Positions 22,224 through 31,877 of a stretch of DNA of 33,707 nucleotides are shown here, in pieces. The position numbers and the translations under genes were made by a program. The DNA is from Neolecta irregularis DAH-3 (taxonomy: Eukaryota > Ascomycota > Neolectomycetes > Neolectales > Neolectaceae), in assembly GCA_001929475.1 (NCBI GenBank), contig LXFE01001507.1:1-33707 (forward strand), read 5' to 3'. Within the stretch, counting starts at the first letter, position 1, and each line of letters opens with the position of its first letter. A model generated the notes under the pieces. The model had not been told where the DNA came from and ran no database searches. It saw only the letters and a program-made list of their open reading frames with translations.

Positions 22224-23140
22224 ATGAGCGGCGAATCTCGACAAGAACTTCTGACATGGGTAAATCAATTGTTAAATCTTAACTACACAAAGATCGAACA
22301 AATGGGTACCGGTAAGCACAGCTGGCTCCCGTTTAGTGGATAATAATTTTTAGGAGCTGCGCATTGTCAAATCATAGACTCCATATATGGCATTTTTCTT
22401 TAGATATCTCGACTAACTGAATAGAGGATATTCCCATGACCAGAGTAAGAGTATGTGATTGATTCCCTTTCGAGATATTGAATTGAAACTCTAAAAGTTC
22501 AATGCCAAAGCCGAATACGAGTACATACAAAATTTCAAGATCATGCAAAATGCTTTCGCAAAGCACGGTATTGATAAACTGGCGCCTGTGGAGCGTCTTG
22601 TCAAGTGCAAATTTCAAGACAATCTCGAATTTATGCAATGGATGAAACGATACTGGGATCAGAATTTCCCTGGCGGGGATTACAATTGCAACGAACGAAG
22701 AACTTCAAAAGGTGGTGGGAGGAGCACACCTGCTGGTGCTCGGCCGGTTACACTAAAGAAACCTGGGATGCCTGCCTCGACCGGCGGAGCAGCAATTCGT
22801 AACCGGACACCAACAAATCCCCCTAATGCTGCCGGTGGTTCAAGTCTTGTGACCATTCAGCTTCAGAATCAGGTTACTGAACTGCAAGAATCGATTCTTG
22901 GCCTGGAAAAAGAAAGAGATTTTTACTTTTCCAAATTGCGAGACATTGAGCTTGTCTTGCAGGAACATGGGGAAGAGGTTGAGCGTAGTGAAGTTTTGCA
23001 AGACATTCAAAAGATTCTTTACTCTACAGAGGCATGTCTACTACAGGCAATATTGCATGCTAACTCTGTAGGAGGGCTTTGAGGTTCCAGAAGAAGAGGG
23101 CACCGAAGCATATGCGGTGGATGACGCGGAAACATTTTAG
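22224..23140 (+). CDS. EB1-family microtubule plus-end protein (Mal3/Bim1)
   Basis: Binds growing microtubule plus ends and recruits partners. Exons 22224-22311, 22354-22389, 22425-22450, 22498-23031 and 23072-23140 give 250 residues. The calponin-homology domain occupies about residues 1-110, with WVNQLLNLNYTKIEQMGTG, KCKFQDNLEFMQWMKRYWDQ and NFPGGDYN. A Ser/Pro/Gly-rich linker follows. The EB1 coiled coil and four-helix region (about 165-240) includes ERDFYFSKLRDIE and IQKILYSTEEGFEVPEEEG. The acidic tail ends AETF, similar to the EEY/F end that CAP-Gly proteins bind. Introns 1 and 3 are GT-AG (42 and 47 nt). Introns 2 (22390-22424) and 4 (23032-23071) appear to be GC-AG; both have CTAAC branch sites. 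Without removal of intron 4 the conserved STEEGFEVPEE end is lost. Confidence 0.93.
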
Positions 23141-23608
23141 ATTGAGTGATAATTGAGCTTAGTTCAAGGTCGACGCTGAAAACAGAAAATGATGTAACAT
23201 TGTTCGACTACTTTGCATAATGTACCTTGGCGAATACACGTATTATGCCTTGAGCCCTAGCCATGGCACTCAGCTTCGGCTCTTACAAGACATGTTTTCA
23301 GGACAAATTTGCGAAATGTGATTTTAGGATAACTGACTCTTATAGACTCGCGCCGCCATGTACATCAGCATGACGCATGCAACAAAATTTTATGCGTTTT
23401 CGGGTGTTGAAATGCTACATAAATCGTGAGCCTGGTAGAGAACCGCATAGAAAAGATGTAAATGCTTGACCAATGAAGAGATGGGCGATAAGGGTTATCG
23501 ACTGTGACTTCTATTTGTTGATCCTGATCAGAGTCAACAACCTCATTTCATATTGCCTGCAAAGATCACGGTGTAACCTCTCCCGGATCCTTTGCAGCTC
23601 CATCTACT
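23141..23608. other. Spacer upstream of the forkhead gene
   Basis: Tandem-orientation intergene between the EB1 and forkhead genes. No conserved frame or structured repeat is seen; it likely holds the EB1 3' end and the forkhead promoter. Confidence 0.5.
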
Positions 23609-25493
23609 ATGGCCCATCCTCAGTTTTTTCCAGATCCGATGCCCGAATCTCAGGTAGCGCATGGTGGAAAACGACTTGCAGAAAGCGATCCGGAAATCAT
23701 GACTCAAACCAAAAAAATTAAGGTACTGTAAGGGGTAAATTTCTACTTGGCTAACCAACATAGTCTGCTTTACACGAAGACCATGTACAAGAGGAGCAAC
23801 CATCGAGATACCTATACACCCATTTATTGGCTTTGAAAGCCCAGGAAACTGCCCTAGTAGTAGAAGAACGGTTGGATGATCTTCGAAAAAATGACGACGA
23901 TGAAGACGAGGACGATGATTGTGCCGTATCGCTGAATATCTTGGATATCCCCACCATCACGCCTCAACTCAAATTTCCAAAACGTCCTGTTCGTGCGAGC
24001 GAGCTTTATCCGGTTTTGGAAAATGGTCGCGCAAAAGCGTTTGCTCAACTATCTGGTCGAAATTGGACATTTTACGTGCACTCGGTTACTTTTACGATTG
24101 GGCGGCGTACCGATGCCGTCGCCTCACGAGACGTTCTTGAACAAGAAGGGTTTGTCGATATTGGTCTTGGGAGCCGTCTTGAGCCTGAGTACCTTGTCGT
24201 TGAATATCAACAAGCTATATGGGTCGCTACTGTTAAAGCAAAGAAAGGTGTTCTCTCCAATGGCGTTCTTCGAACCCGAGACGAAAAATTTGAACTGAGA
24301 AATGGGTATAATTTTTATTTTTATTTTTTTTCTGATTGATTAGGACTATCCTTCGAGTGGCTGATATGGAGATGATCTTCCTTTCGAATGCGAATAAATT
24401 CCAGCTTGCACCACGAATGATCGAAGCTCTGAAGTTAGAATGGAACGATGACGGTGTCCTCCAGCGATATCCGAAAAGAAGGAAATCAAATATAACACCA
24501 CAATGTGGTGTGAAATTCCAGCACAGCATATCAACTACAGAGCCCAAAGATGTTTTATGGTATGCGACAGAAGATGCAAAAGACACGAAACCGCCGTTCA
24601 GTTATGTCGCATTAATTGGTCTGATAATTTTGAATAATTCAGACAAAGCAATGCTATTGGCGGATATATATCAATCTATAATGGATCAATTTTCATATTT
24701 TCGGTATCATACGTCCGGATGGCAGGTTTGTTTCCCTTCTGTATTATTCGCCTGCCGACATTTTTAGAATTCCATACGCCACAACCTTTCTTTAAACGAT
24801 GCATTTAAACGAAAAGCTCGCAGAGATGCGTCGACAGGCAAAGGACAACTTTGGTATGTTGACGAATCTTTTGAACAAGCAATCCGCGACAAAATCAATA
24901 AGCCTTTTACCAAAAACCAAGCGGCGTCTCATCGTCTAGCGACAGACGACGCCCAAACTCGATCATCAGTCGCAGAGTCACATCAAACACTTCAACAAAT
25001 ACTCTCCTCACAGGAAGGTTCCACGTCCCCCGAAAGCTCAGCAAGTCCCCGTCTCGGAACATCAGAGAATGGAAAAGCATTTTTGAAAACACCGGCTCGC
25101 AAGACATTGAATAGGACAAATTACCTGCAAACCAAAACTCCCAATACCAATTTTCAACATGGTCATAGCGATCAATTCATGCCTAATTACCCACTCATGT
25201 CAAGTCCGATGCTACCAAACCCTCATCGACTTCAAACCCCTCGATTTACAGATAGCGCTTTGAAATCTAACGGTTTGGCATTCTCCCTAGGAAGTTCACC
25301 GGCTCCATACTCGCGAATCATCGACCACGAAGAACACCTCCCAGACCTCGGATTAGAACTGACAAAAGTCTCCTGGGCGAGTATCGGTTCCACTCCCATC
25401 CATCCAAATCATAGTCCCCTTCCTAGTCCTCAACGTGGCATCTCAGCACTCGATGCACTAGCTGCTTCAGCAACGGATACAGCTGGTCAATAG
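23609..25493 (+). CDS. FHA-forkhead transcription factor (Fkh1/Fkh2 type)
   Basis: Nuclear factor of the Fkh1/Fkh2 type, which in yeasts drives periodic cell-cycle genes. Exons 23609-23722, 23764-24305, 24344-24725 and 24768-25493 give 587 residues; introns are 41, 38 and 42 nt. An acidic stretch near residues 80-90 precedes an FHA-like domain (about 131-218) with GRNWTFYVHSVTFTIGRR. The usual SRxHA motif of FHA domains is missing: after VDIGLG comes SRLEPEYLVVEY. The forkhead domain runs from about 301 to 390: KPPFSYVALIGLIIL, YFRYHTSGWQ, then after the splice the recognition helix NSIRHNLSLN and a basic wing KRKARRD. The C-terminal 190 residues are Ser/Pro/Thr-rich with several SP/TP sites, as expected for a CDK target. 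The start is the ATG of MAHPQFF; no upstream in-frame ATG was seen nearby. Confidence 0.92.
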
Positions 25494-25824
25494 CCTCATA
25501 GCCCCATCTCCCTTTCTCTGTACTCACAGTATGGATTAACGCTTACGACCTCCTTTTTTGTATTTTGTTTTCCGCGTTCATTTTGAAAGTCTTTTATGGA
25601 TGTGCTTATCCGGTGTTCATCTTTTTGCTTTCTTTTGGTTTATTTCTCGTTTACATACTTATAGATAGTGTCTGGGTAGATCTTGTCAATAATATCCCTC
25701 TGTTGATGTGTACTTTTTGAAATATATAGACGTGTCTATCTGTATACACTCAAATCACCTTTACCCAAGATAAATTAAAATAGAATCTTATTGAGTGACT
25801 TTAAGATCGATAATCAACGTTTGT
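25494..25824. other. Convergent spacer
   Basis: T-rich DNA between the stop of the forkhead gene and the stop of the minus-strand unknown gene. Consistent with overlapping 3' ends; nothing else recognised. Confidence 0.5.
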
Positions 25825-26322
25825 TTAGAGGTCAGACGCAATCTCTTTCACCGATCGTGACAGATCTCGAAGTGGATCTGAAGTTGCGAAGTCCTGATTA
25901 GAAGTAACATTACCATTTGAACGAAAAGAAGGTTTAAAAGAAAAGGAAGATGGAAATTCATCGTCCTCTTCTGGCGATCTTATTAAATAGGTAGTACCTG
26001 CTGCTCTAGGAAATCGGGAGAGATGTGCAATCTCATGGCCTGGTACAACGACTACCTTAAATTGAATCAATGGTCTATACAGCAACATTATCACATAAAC
26101 CATAAACACCTGAATCATCCTCGCTGAACTATCAATTAATAATGTTATGTTTCTGGAGAGGATAAGTTTCGAGGTATGGAGGGTACGGATGTCCTTATTT
26201 AAAGAAATCAGATATAATTCTTGTTCGAATGCGAGTAAATCGAGTGCTATTTCGTGGATTTCAGAGTCAAAGACAATGGGAAGCTGTTGGAGCGATGGGA
26301 TGTATATTACGAGCAGTCTTGC
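25825..26322 (-). CDS. Unknown protein, C-terminal exon (5' part unresolved)
   Basis: An open minus-strand segment of about 165 codons. From its left end upward it encodes an amphipathic helical part (EIHEIALDLLAFEQELYLIS, then DIRTLHTSKLILSRN), one hydrophobic segment (VFMVYVIMLLYRPLIQF), the stretch VVVPGHEIAHLSRFPRAAG, and an acidic then Ser-rich tail ending KEIASDL. GHEIAH happens to match HExxH, but there is no surrounding protease pattern. The frame is closed at 26323 by a TAG that could itself be an intron acceptor (GAGACTAG). Upstream, a second open stretch near 26430-26545 (minus) might be an earlier exon. I cannot name the family or the start codon. The hydrophobic segment may also contain a short intron that I could not place. 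Confidence 0.45.
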   Translation of the reverse strand, partial: ARLLVIYIPSLQQLPIVFDSEIHEIALDLLAFEQELYLISLNKDIRTLHTSKLILSRNITLLIDSSARMIQVFMVYVIMLLYRPLIQFKVVVVPGHEIAHLSRFPRAAGTTYLIRSPEEDDEFPSSFSFKPSFRSNGNVTSNQDFATSDPLRDLSRSVKEIASDL

Positions 26323-26961
26323 CTAGTCTCGCGATAATCCCAAATTTAAGAAAAACGTTCCAAAAAAAGTATCCCCGATATAAGAAGAAAGGAATACTAT
26401 GGTTGAGGGGACGTCCTTTGGGTGTTTACCTATTCCCCTACCAGCGAAATACTCATCGTCGACTTCAACGGGGTATTCCTGATCGACATCCTTTGTCTTT
26501 CAACCTTTTTGGCCAGGTCACCGCTGGCGGGCGAGATTGAAACCCGACGCTACGGCACGGACGAGGGCTGGTCGTACGAGCACTCTGGCGTGAGACTATT
26601 CTGGTGAACACGTTATACTGTAGCTGAACACAAGGCAGGATCTTCTGCAATCAGCAACGCATAGACGGGGGCAGCGTCCGCATCGTTTGCGCTGGATACG
26701 GATGGGTTAAATTCTATCGTCGGTCTCGATGTCATCCTCAGTCTCGATGTCATCCTCGGTCTCGATGCCATCAACGACAGCAATTCCATCCTCGGTCTCA
26801 ATACCATCCTCGACAACATCCACACGCGAGTTCGGTCTCGATAACAATGCCATCCACTCGCGAGTTCCTTCTCGTCCTTCTCGTAACACTGCAGATCCTC
26901 GGTCTTTGATATCAGTCCACCCTCGTTCGCTATTTAGTGACCCTTCAGTCCTCGGCACAGC
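26323..26961. other. Divergent region upstream of the amylase gene
   Basis: Holds the unresolved 5' part of the minus-strand unknown gene (to perhaps 26545) and the amylase promoter. Both strands have open frames between 26420 and 26960, mostly because of the 18-bp repeats, so an exon call here would be guesswork. Confidence 0.4.
26722..26820. repeat. Imperfect 18-bp repeats (TCGGTCTCGATGTCATCC)
   Basis: Several imperfect copies of TCGGTCTCGATGTCATCC or close variants, spaced by 18 bp or multiples. Because the unit is six codons long the array stays open in frame on both strands, giving Ser-rich peptides on plus and Glu/Asp/Ile-rich peptides on minus. It ends about 140 bp upstream of the amylase start codon. 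Confidence 0.75.
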
Positions 26962-28776
26962 ATGGTTCTGCTTGCGCTCCTCTGCCCACTTCTCGCTCTC
27001 GCTGCAACCACAGACAGCTGGCGCGCTCGCTCAGTCTATCAAATAATCACAGACAGATTCGCAAGATCAGACCCCGCAGACTTAACACCCTGCGATCCCC
27101 TAAAGAAAGAATACTGCGGCGGCACTTGGAAAGGCATACATGACCACCTCGACTACATCCAGGGAATGGGCTTCTCCGCCGTACTCTCTCCTCCTTTCCC
27201 CGCTGATTCAAGATCTGGATCAGCCCAATAGTAGAAAACATCCCGCATAACACATCACAAGGCTACGCCTACCACGGTATGCCCTATTTCTCTCTGTCTG
27301 ATCCAAAAGGTTACTGGACTAAAGACCTCTACTCTCTAAACTCCCACTTTGGATCCCGAGACGATCTCGTATCTCTGCAAAAGGCCCTCGCAAAACGAGA
27401 CATGTACCTAATGGTTGACGTCGTCGTCAACCATGTCGGTTCCGCCCAGGTTGCAAAAGACTTTACCGGCGAAGACATCACCCCTTTCAGTAAAATGTCC
27501 GATTATCATCCACTCTGCTATATCTACAACTGGTCCAATCAGACCCAAGTCGAACAGGTTTCATTCTCTGTTTCATTTCCTGATTCCAGTGCTGGGTAAG
27601 CGAGCAAACCCCAGACGTCGATACCGAAAGCGACTTTGTCATAAATATCTACAACAATTGGATCGGCGACCTCGTTAAAAACTATTCAAGTGAGCCGTCA
27701 TCTTTAGCTCTGTTGACTCGCAGTTGATGGACTCCGAATAGACACAGTCAAACATGTCCGCCAATCATTTTGGCCCAAATTTGTCCAATCATCTGGCGTC
27801 TTTGCAATTGGCGAGGTCCTCGCAGATACGACAAAGTATAACTTATTCTTATTACCTTGCTGATAACTCAAGTTACACATGTGCTTACCAAAACTACATG
27901 CCATCGGTCTTCAACTATGCTCTCTACTATCGTCTCCAACGCGCATTTCTCTCGCCAGCAGGTTCAATTTCTGATCTCGCCACTATGTTAAAAAATAATA
28001 CTCGTGACTGTAAAGATACACTCCTCTTGGGAAATTTCATCGAAAATGCAGATCAACCACGATACCCAGCAAACACCTCTGATCCCTCCCAAATCGCCAA
28101 TGCATTCACATATACCCTCTTTGCCGACGGTATCCCCTTTTGTACCCTCCCCAATGAGATTTCTTTTTTGCTAACAAGTAGTTTATTACGGCCAAGAACA
28201 AAACTTTACAGGAGCCTCTGATCCGTCTAACCGCGAACCTCTCTGGACTTCAAATTACTCGACAACTTCACCTTCCTACATCGAAATCGCCAAACTTAAT
28301 TCTTTTCGAAACCATATAATCGCCCAGTCCTACGACTTTGTCACATCCCATATGTCGCTCATTTATCAAGATAACAATACTCTCGCCCTGTTTAAAGATA
28401 GTCTCCTTTTTATACTAACGAACCTCGGACAACATGGACCACAGTATACCCTTGCACTGTCTAAATCGGGATTTCCTAGTGGAACCCAAATTACCGAAGT
28501 TGATGGATGTACTCAGCTCACAGCGGGTACAAACGGCGCTTTAGACGTGAAAATGGAAACGGGCAGACCTCGGGTATTTTTCCCACATCATGGGGATGCT
28601 AACCCCCTCAGATCTTGTACCCGACAAATCTATTAAATGGAAGTGGACTCTGTGGACATTCGAATAACACGGGAAATGACACTGACAGATCTGCAGGTAT
28701 ACGCTTGACACCACTTGACTTTTGGAGTTTTTGGCAAGGTTCATTTTTTCTTGTTGTTTTGTTGTTTGGGATATAA
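26962..28776 (+). CDS. GH13 alpha-amylase homologue, secreted and probably GPI-anchored
   Basis: Fungal GH13 alpha-amylase fold. Eight exons (26962-27180, 27213-27276, 27310-27557, 27590-27689, 27724-27835, 27873-28141, 28179-28573, 28612-28776) give 523 residues. A signal peptide (MVLLALLCPLLALAA) comes first. Conserved regions: I DVVVNH (H136), II GLRIDTVKH (nucleophile D217), III GEV (acid/base E241) and IV FIENADQPR, with Ala307 where amylases have His, followed by D308. The C-terminal beta domain ends GRPRILYPTNLLNGSGLCG; a short Ser/Asn/Asp linker and the hydrophobic end FWQGSFFLVVLLFGI look like a GPI signal. GPI-anchored relatives in fungi (AgtA, Mde5/Aah3) are transglycosylases or have wall-related roles, and the region-IV change suggests the same here; this is inference. 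Introns are 32, 33, 32, 34, 37, 37 and 38 nt. Confidence 0.92.
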
Positions 28777-28919
28777 TTATTGTTTGAGGAAATTGCATAT
28801 CTGTCTATTTTTCTGTGTATAATAATGGCTATTTAATTGACGCGAGTCAACGTATGTCGAATTTATGAATCAGAGAGCTTGAAATTCTACAAGCTGAAAT
28901 CTTTTCATTAACTCTCTGA

Positions 28920-29800
28920 ATGCAACCACCAACAATCATCGCCCCATCAATTCTCTCCGCGGATTTTGCAAATCTCGCTTCTGAAGCAATTAAAATCCTT
29001 AACTATGGCGCTGATATGCTCCATATAGACGTATCCATCTTTCTCTCCCACCGCCTCCGCTTGAACTAATCTATCGTCAATGTAGATCATGGACGCTCAT
29101 TTCGTTCCAAATTTAACAATCGGTCCATGCGTAGTCGCCTCTCTCAGAAAATCTCTAGACTCAAATATATCAATCACCCCTCCCTCGATCAAAAAATCAG
29201 GTCTATTAAAAGATTCCCGAACCACTTTTTTCGATTGTCATTTGATGATTGAAAACCCTCAAATTTGGGTTGAACAATTTAAACTTGCTGGATGTGATTT
29301 ATTTTGTTTTCATTATGAGGCAACTGGTAAACCTCTTTTAAACCTATCTTTGCCAAGCCTGTCTGACTTGACAAAGATGACCCGGTTGGATGTATCAAGA
29401 TTATACAAAAGTACGGGTTAAAAGTTGGTGTTGCGATTAAGCCTGCAACGCAGGTAGATGTATTATTTCCCTTGATTGAAAATGAAGGTATCGATATGGC
29501 TCTAGTCATGACTGTCGAGCCTGGTTTCGGTGGACAATCATTTAAAGCCGAATGTCTTCCCAAAGTACTATCTAATTTCTTGGGGCTGGGTAGTAGTCTG
29601 ATTTGCAGGTCACTGCGTTACGTGAACGATACCCCCAATTGGACATTGAAGTCGATGGGGGACTGGGACCAACTACGATTGGACTGGCTGCGGAGGCAGG
29701 AGCGAATGTTATTGTTGCTGGGAGTGCTGTGTTTGGGGCCTCGGATCCTGCGAGTGTGATTAGGAGTTTACGGGAAGTTGTTGATGCTTTTGCAAAGTAG
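28920..29800 (+). CDS. RPE1: Ribulose-phosphate 3-epimerase
   Basis: Interconverts ribulose 5-phosphate and xylulose 5-phosphate in the pentose phosphate pathway, in the cytosol. Exons 28920-29030, 29086-29326, 29377-29564 and 29609-29800 give 243 residues. The TIM-barrel signature is complete: [24 protein letters not shown] (catalytic and metal-binding H35, D37), [24 protein letters not shown] and the phosphate-binding EVDGGLG and [10 protein letters not shown]. An insertion of about 10 residues lies before FFDCHLM compared with bacterial enzymes, as in other fungi. Introns are 55, 50 and 44 nt, the longest in this window. The start codon is only 144 bp after the amylase stop. Confidence 0.95.
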
Positions 29801-30285
29801 CGCGGTTGAATGATCATTAATAGAGGATAACTGTATAAACAACTTGGGGTTGAATGTTTCAAATATCGCCATGCCAGATACAATTATAAAGATAAGAGAC
29901 TTGTAACAACTGGACATCTAACAAATGTTCCTTTGCCAATCGGGTAATGTCGAGCCATTTTTCAATGGGCTGACTGAATAGTTCGTGGGGGTTAGCCAAT
30001 GGAAACAAGTTTTGGATCTTGGGGACCATGAATTAGAAGCCCATGAAGATTGTTGTAATTTCGTCTAGTCCCATGCATGACGATGAACGGGATAATTGAT
30101 TCCGTTTCTTATCGAATCTAATCAGGTGCAGCTTAAACAGAGCCCTAGTACACTGAACGCCACTCCACCATAAATTATCCACATGTCTCGTGGAGCAGGG
30201 GTCAGTCAGATTTCTAGACAACGGCTGTAAGACACTACTAGCCCACGATTTATAAACGAGCGAAGACTGGAAAATAACTCGAGGA
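29801..30285. other. Spacer and MAPKK promoter
   Basis: No gene recognised on either strand. A TATAAA element at 30250-30255 lies about 30 bp upstream of the MAPKK start codon; given that short distance it may act from very close, or the transcript start may lie just before the ATG. Confidence 0.4.
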
Positions 30286-31512
30286 ATGTACTCTGTACCT
30301 CGAAAGAAACCTCATTCACCACTTCCGTCCCTCGTCATCCCTTCACCCCGTCCTCCACAAACACCCACATTTTCCTTCCCAACCACAAATGCCGAATCTC
30401 AAAAAAATTCAGATCCAGCTTTCTCCATCGCAGATTTTCAAAAGGCTGCCAGCGACGAGGTTCGAGATGATATCTGGGCGACTTCCATCAACGCAGGCAC
30501 CTTTGAAGATTTGGGAAGGCTGGGAGAAGGAAACGGAGGAAGTGTAAAGAAATGTAGATTACCAACCGGCCAATTGTTCGCCATGAAGGTATTTTATACC
30601 CTTCTCTCCATTTGTCATGACTAAAAAAAAGACTATCCCGGCCGATCCGAATCCAGATGTTCATCGTCAGATTCTACGAGAATTAGAGTTCAACAGATCA
30701 TGTTGTTCGCCTCATATCGTCCAGTATTATCACGCGCATTTATCTCCCACGCAGGGTATAATCTCCATCGCAATGGAATTCTGTGCAGCTGGATCCCTCG
30801 ACGCAATTTACAAACGCGTAAAGGAACTAAATGGCCGGACTGGAGAGAAAGTATTGGGAAAAATAGCACAGGGTGCATTAAGTGGTTTGGATTATCTCAA
30901 AGATCGGGGAATCATACATCGAGGTAACCCCAACTTTATCAAAATCCTAAAGTACAGATATCAAACCGAGTAATATATTACTGACGGCAACTGGACAAGT
31001 CAAAATTTGCGATTTCGGCGTTTCGGGAGTTCTTGTTAATTCTCTTGCGGGGACATTTACCGGGACATCATTATACATGGCTGTATGTGTTCGTTCTTTA
31101 GTATGGATTAATGAAAGCCTGAGCGGATTCGAGGAGAGAATTATAGTGTTACGTCTGATGTGTGGTCACTGGGACTCACATTGATGGAGGTGGCGGAGCA
31201 TCGGTTTCCCATTCCTATTGACGGTCAACTGGGACCAATAGAGCTATTGTCGCAAATTGTGTCTTGCCCGATAGCCGATGTCCGGGATGAGCCTGAGCTC
31301 GGCGTCAAATGGTCCGAAGGATTCCGACACTTTCTAAAGTGTTGGTTTGTCCCTCTTATTTCCGGGACGCACGGTTGACGCGTAGTCTCGAACGACAATC
31401 GTTAAAGCGCGCAAACCCAAAGCAGATGTTGCAACATCCCTGGATCGTGTATCAGAGCGGCAAAACGGTGGACATGGTGAGGTGGGTTAAGGAGGTATGG
31501 GGCTGGCCTTGA
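30286..31512 (+). CDS. MAP kinase kinase, Mkk1/Pek1 (cell-wall integrity) type
   Basis: Dual-specificity MAPKK that phosphorylates a downstream MAP kinase. Exons 30286-30588, 30632-30923, 30958-31082, 31118-31344 and 31386-31512 give 357 residues. The N-terminus is Pro/Ser-rich. Kinase motifs: Gly loop [11 protein letters not shown], catalytic K101 in FAMK, HRDIKPSN (D199), DFG (D217) and APERI. The activation segment [18 protein letters not shown] carries the S-x3-T pair S227 and T231 that a MAPKKK phosphorylates. The NSLA-TFTGTS wording and [18 protein letters not shown] match the Mkk1/Mkk2/Pek1 branch better than Ste7 or Pbs2, so a role in cell-wall integrity is likely but inferred. The four introns are 43, 34, 35 and 41 nt; two of them cut next to the catalytic Lys and inside the HRD motif. 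Confidence 0.93.
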
Positions 31513-31877
31513 ACTTGGAGGAGTTGCATTCAGCTTGTATGATATATGTTTGCTGGACCAGAGTCCCAGTGCCTCCTGCGCTGTGTTTACGCCGGAAATA
31601 CAAGGCCAATGTGGCACAACTAGTGCCCGCAGTCTAGCAGAGGATCTAGCTGGTGGAGCTGCAATGCGCAAAACAGATTGCAGCTCTGCTCGCTTCCAGA
31701 CACACTGCAGGGCAGCGGCACAGCGGGAACCCTCGCTTACGCTGTCGATCCGCGGAAAGCGGGAGCCGGTGGCTGACGCCGCATCCCGATGCAGCAGATG
31801 GGCATTTCTCCTTATCGCCGGTCTCCACAAATATCCACCACCCTCCTTCGCCGCCCCCAGCCTCCTTCCCGCCTGCC

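Noticed and set aside
25825-26118. HEIAH as a zinc-protease HExxH motif
   Set aside because: Only the five-residue pattern fits. There is no third ligand, no membrane-protease topology and the stretch is near a C-terminus.
26229-26607. Plus-strand frames upstream of the amylase gene (MRVNRVLFRG, YSPTSEILIVDFNGV)
   Set aside because: They lie opposite the better-supported minus-strand segment, need a frame change to join and match no family I know.
28541-28798. Minus-strand frame over the amylase 3' end
   Set aside because: It is the antisense shadow of the spliced C-terminal GPI exon and shows no family resemblance.
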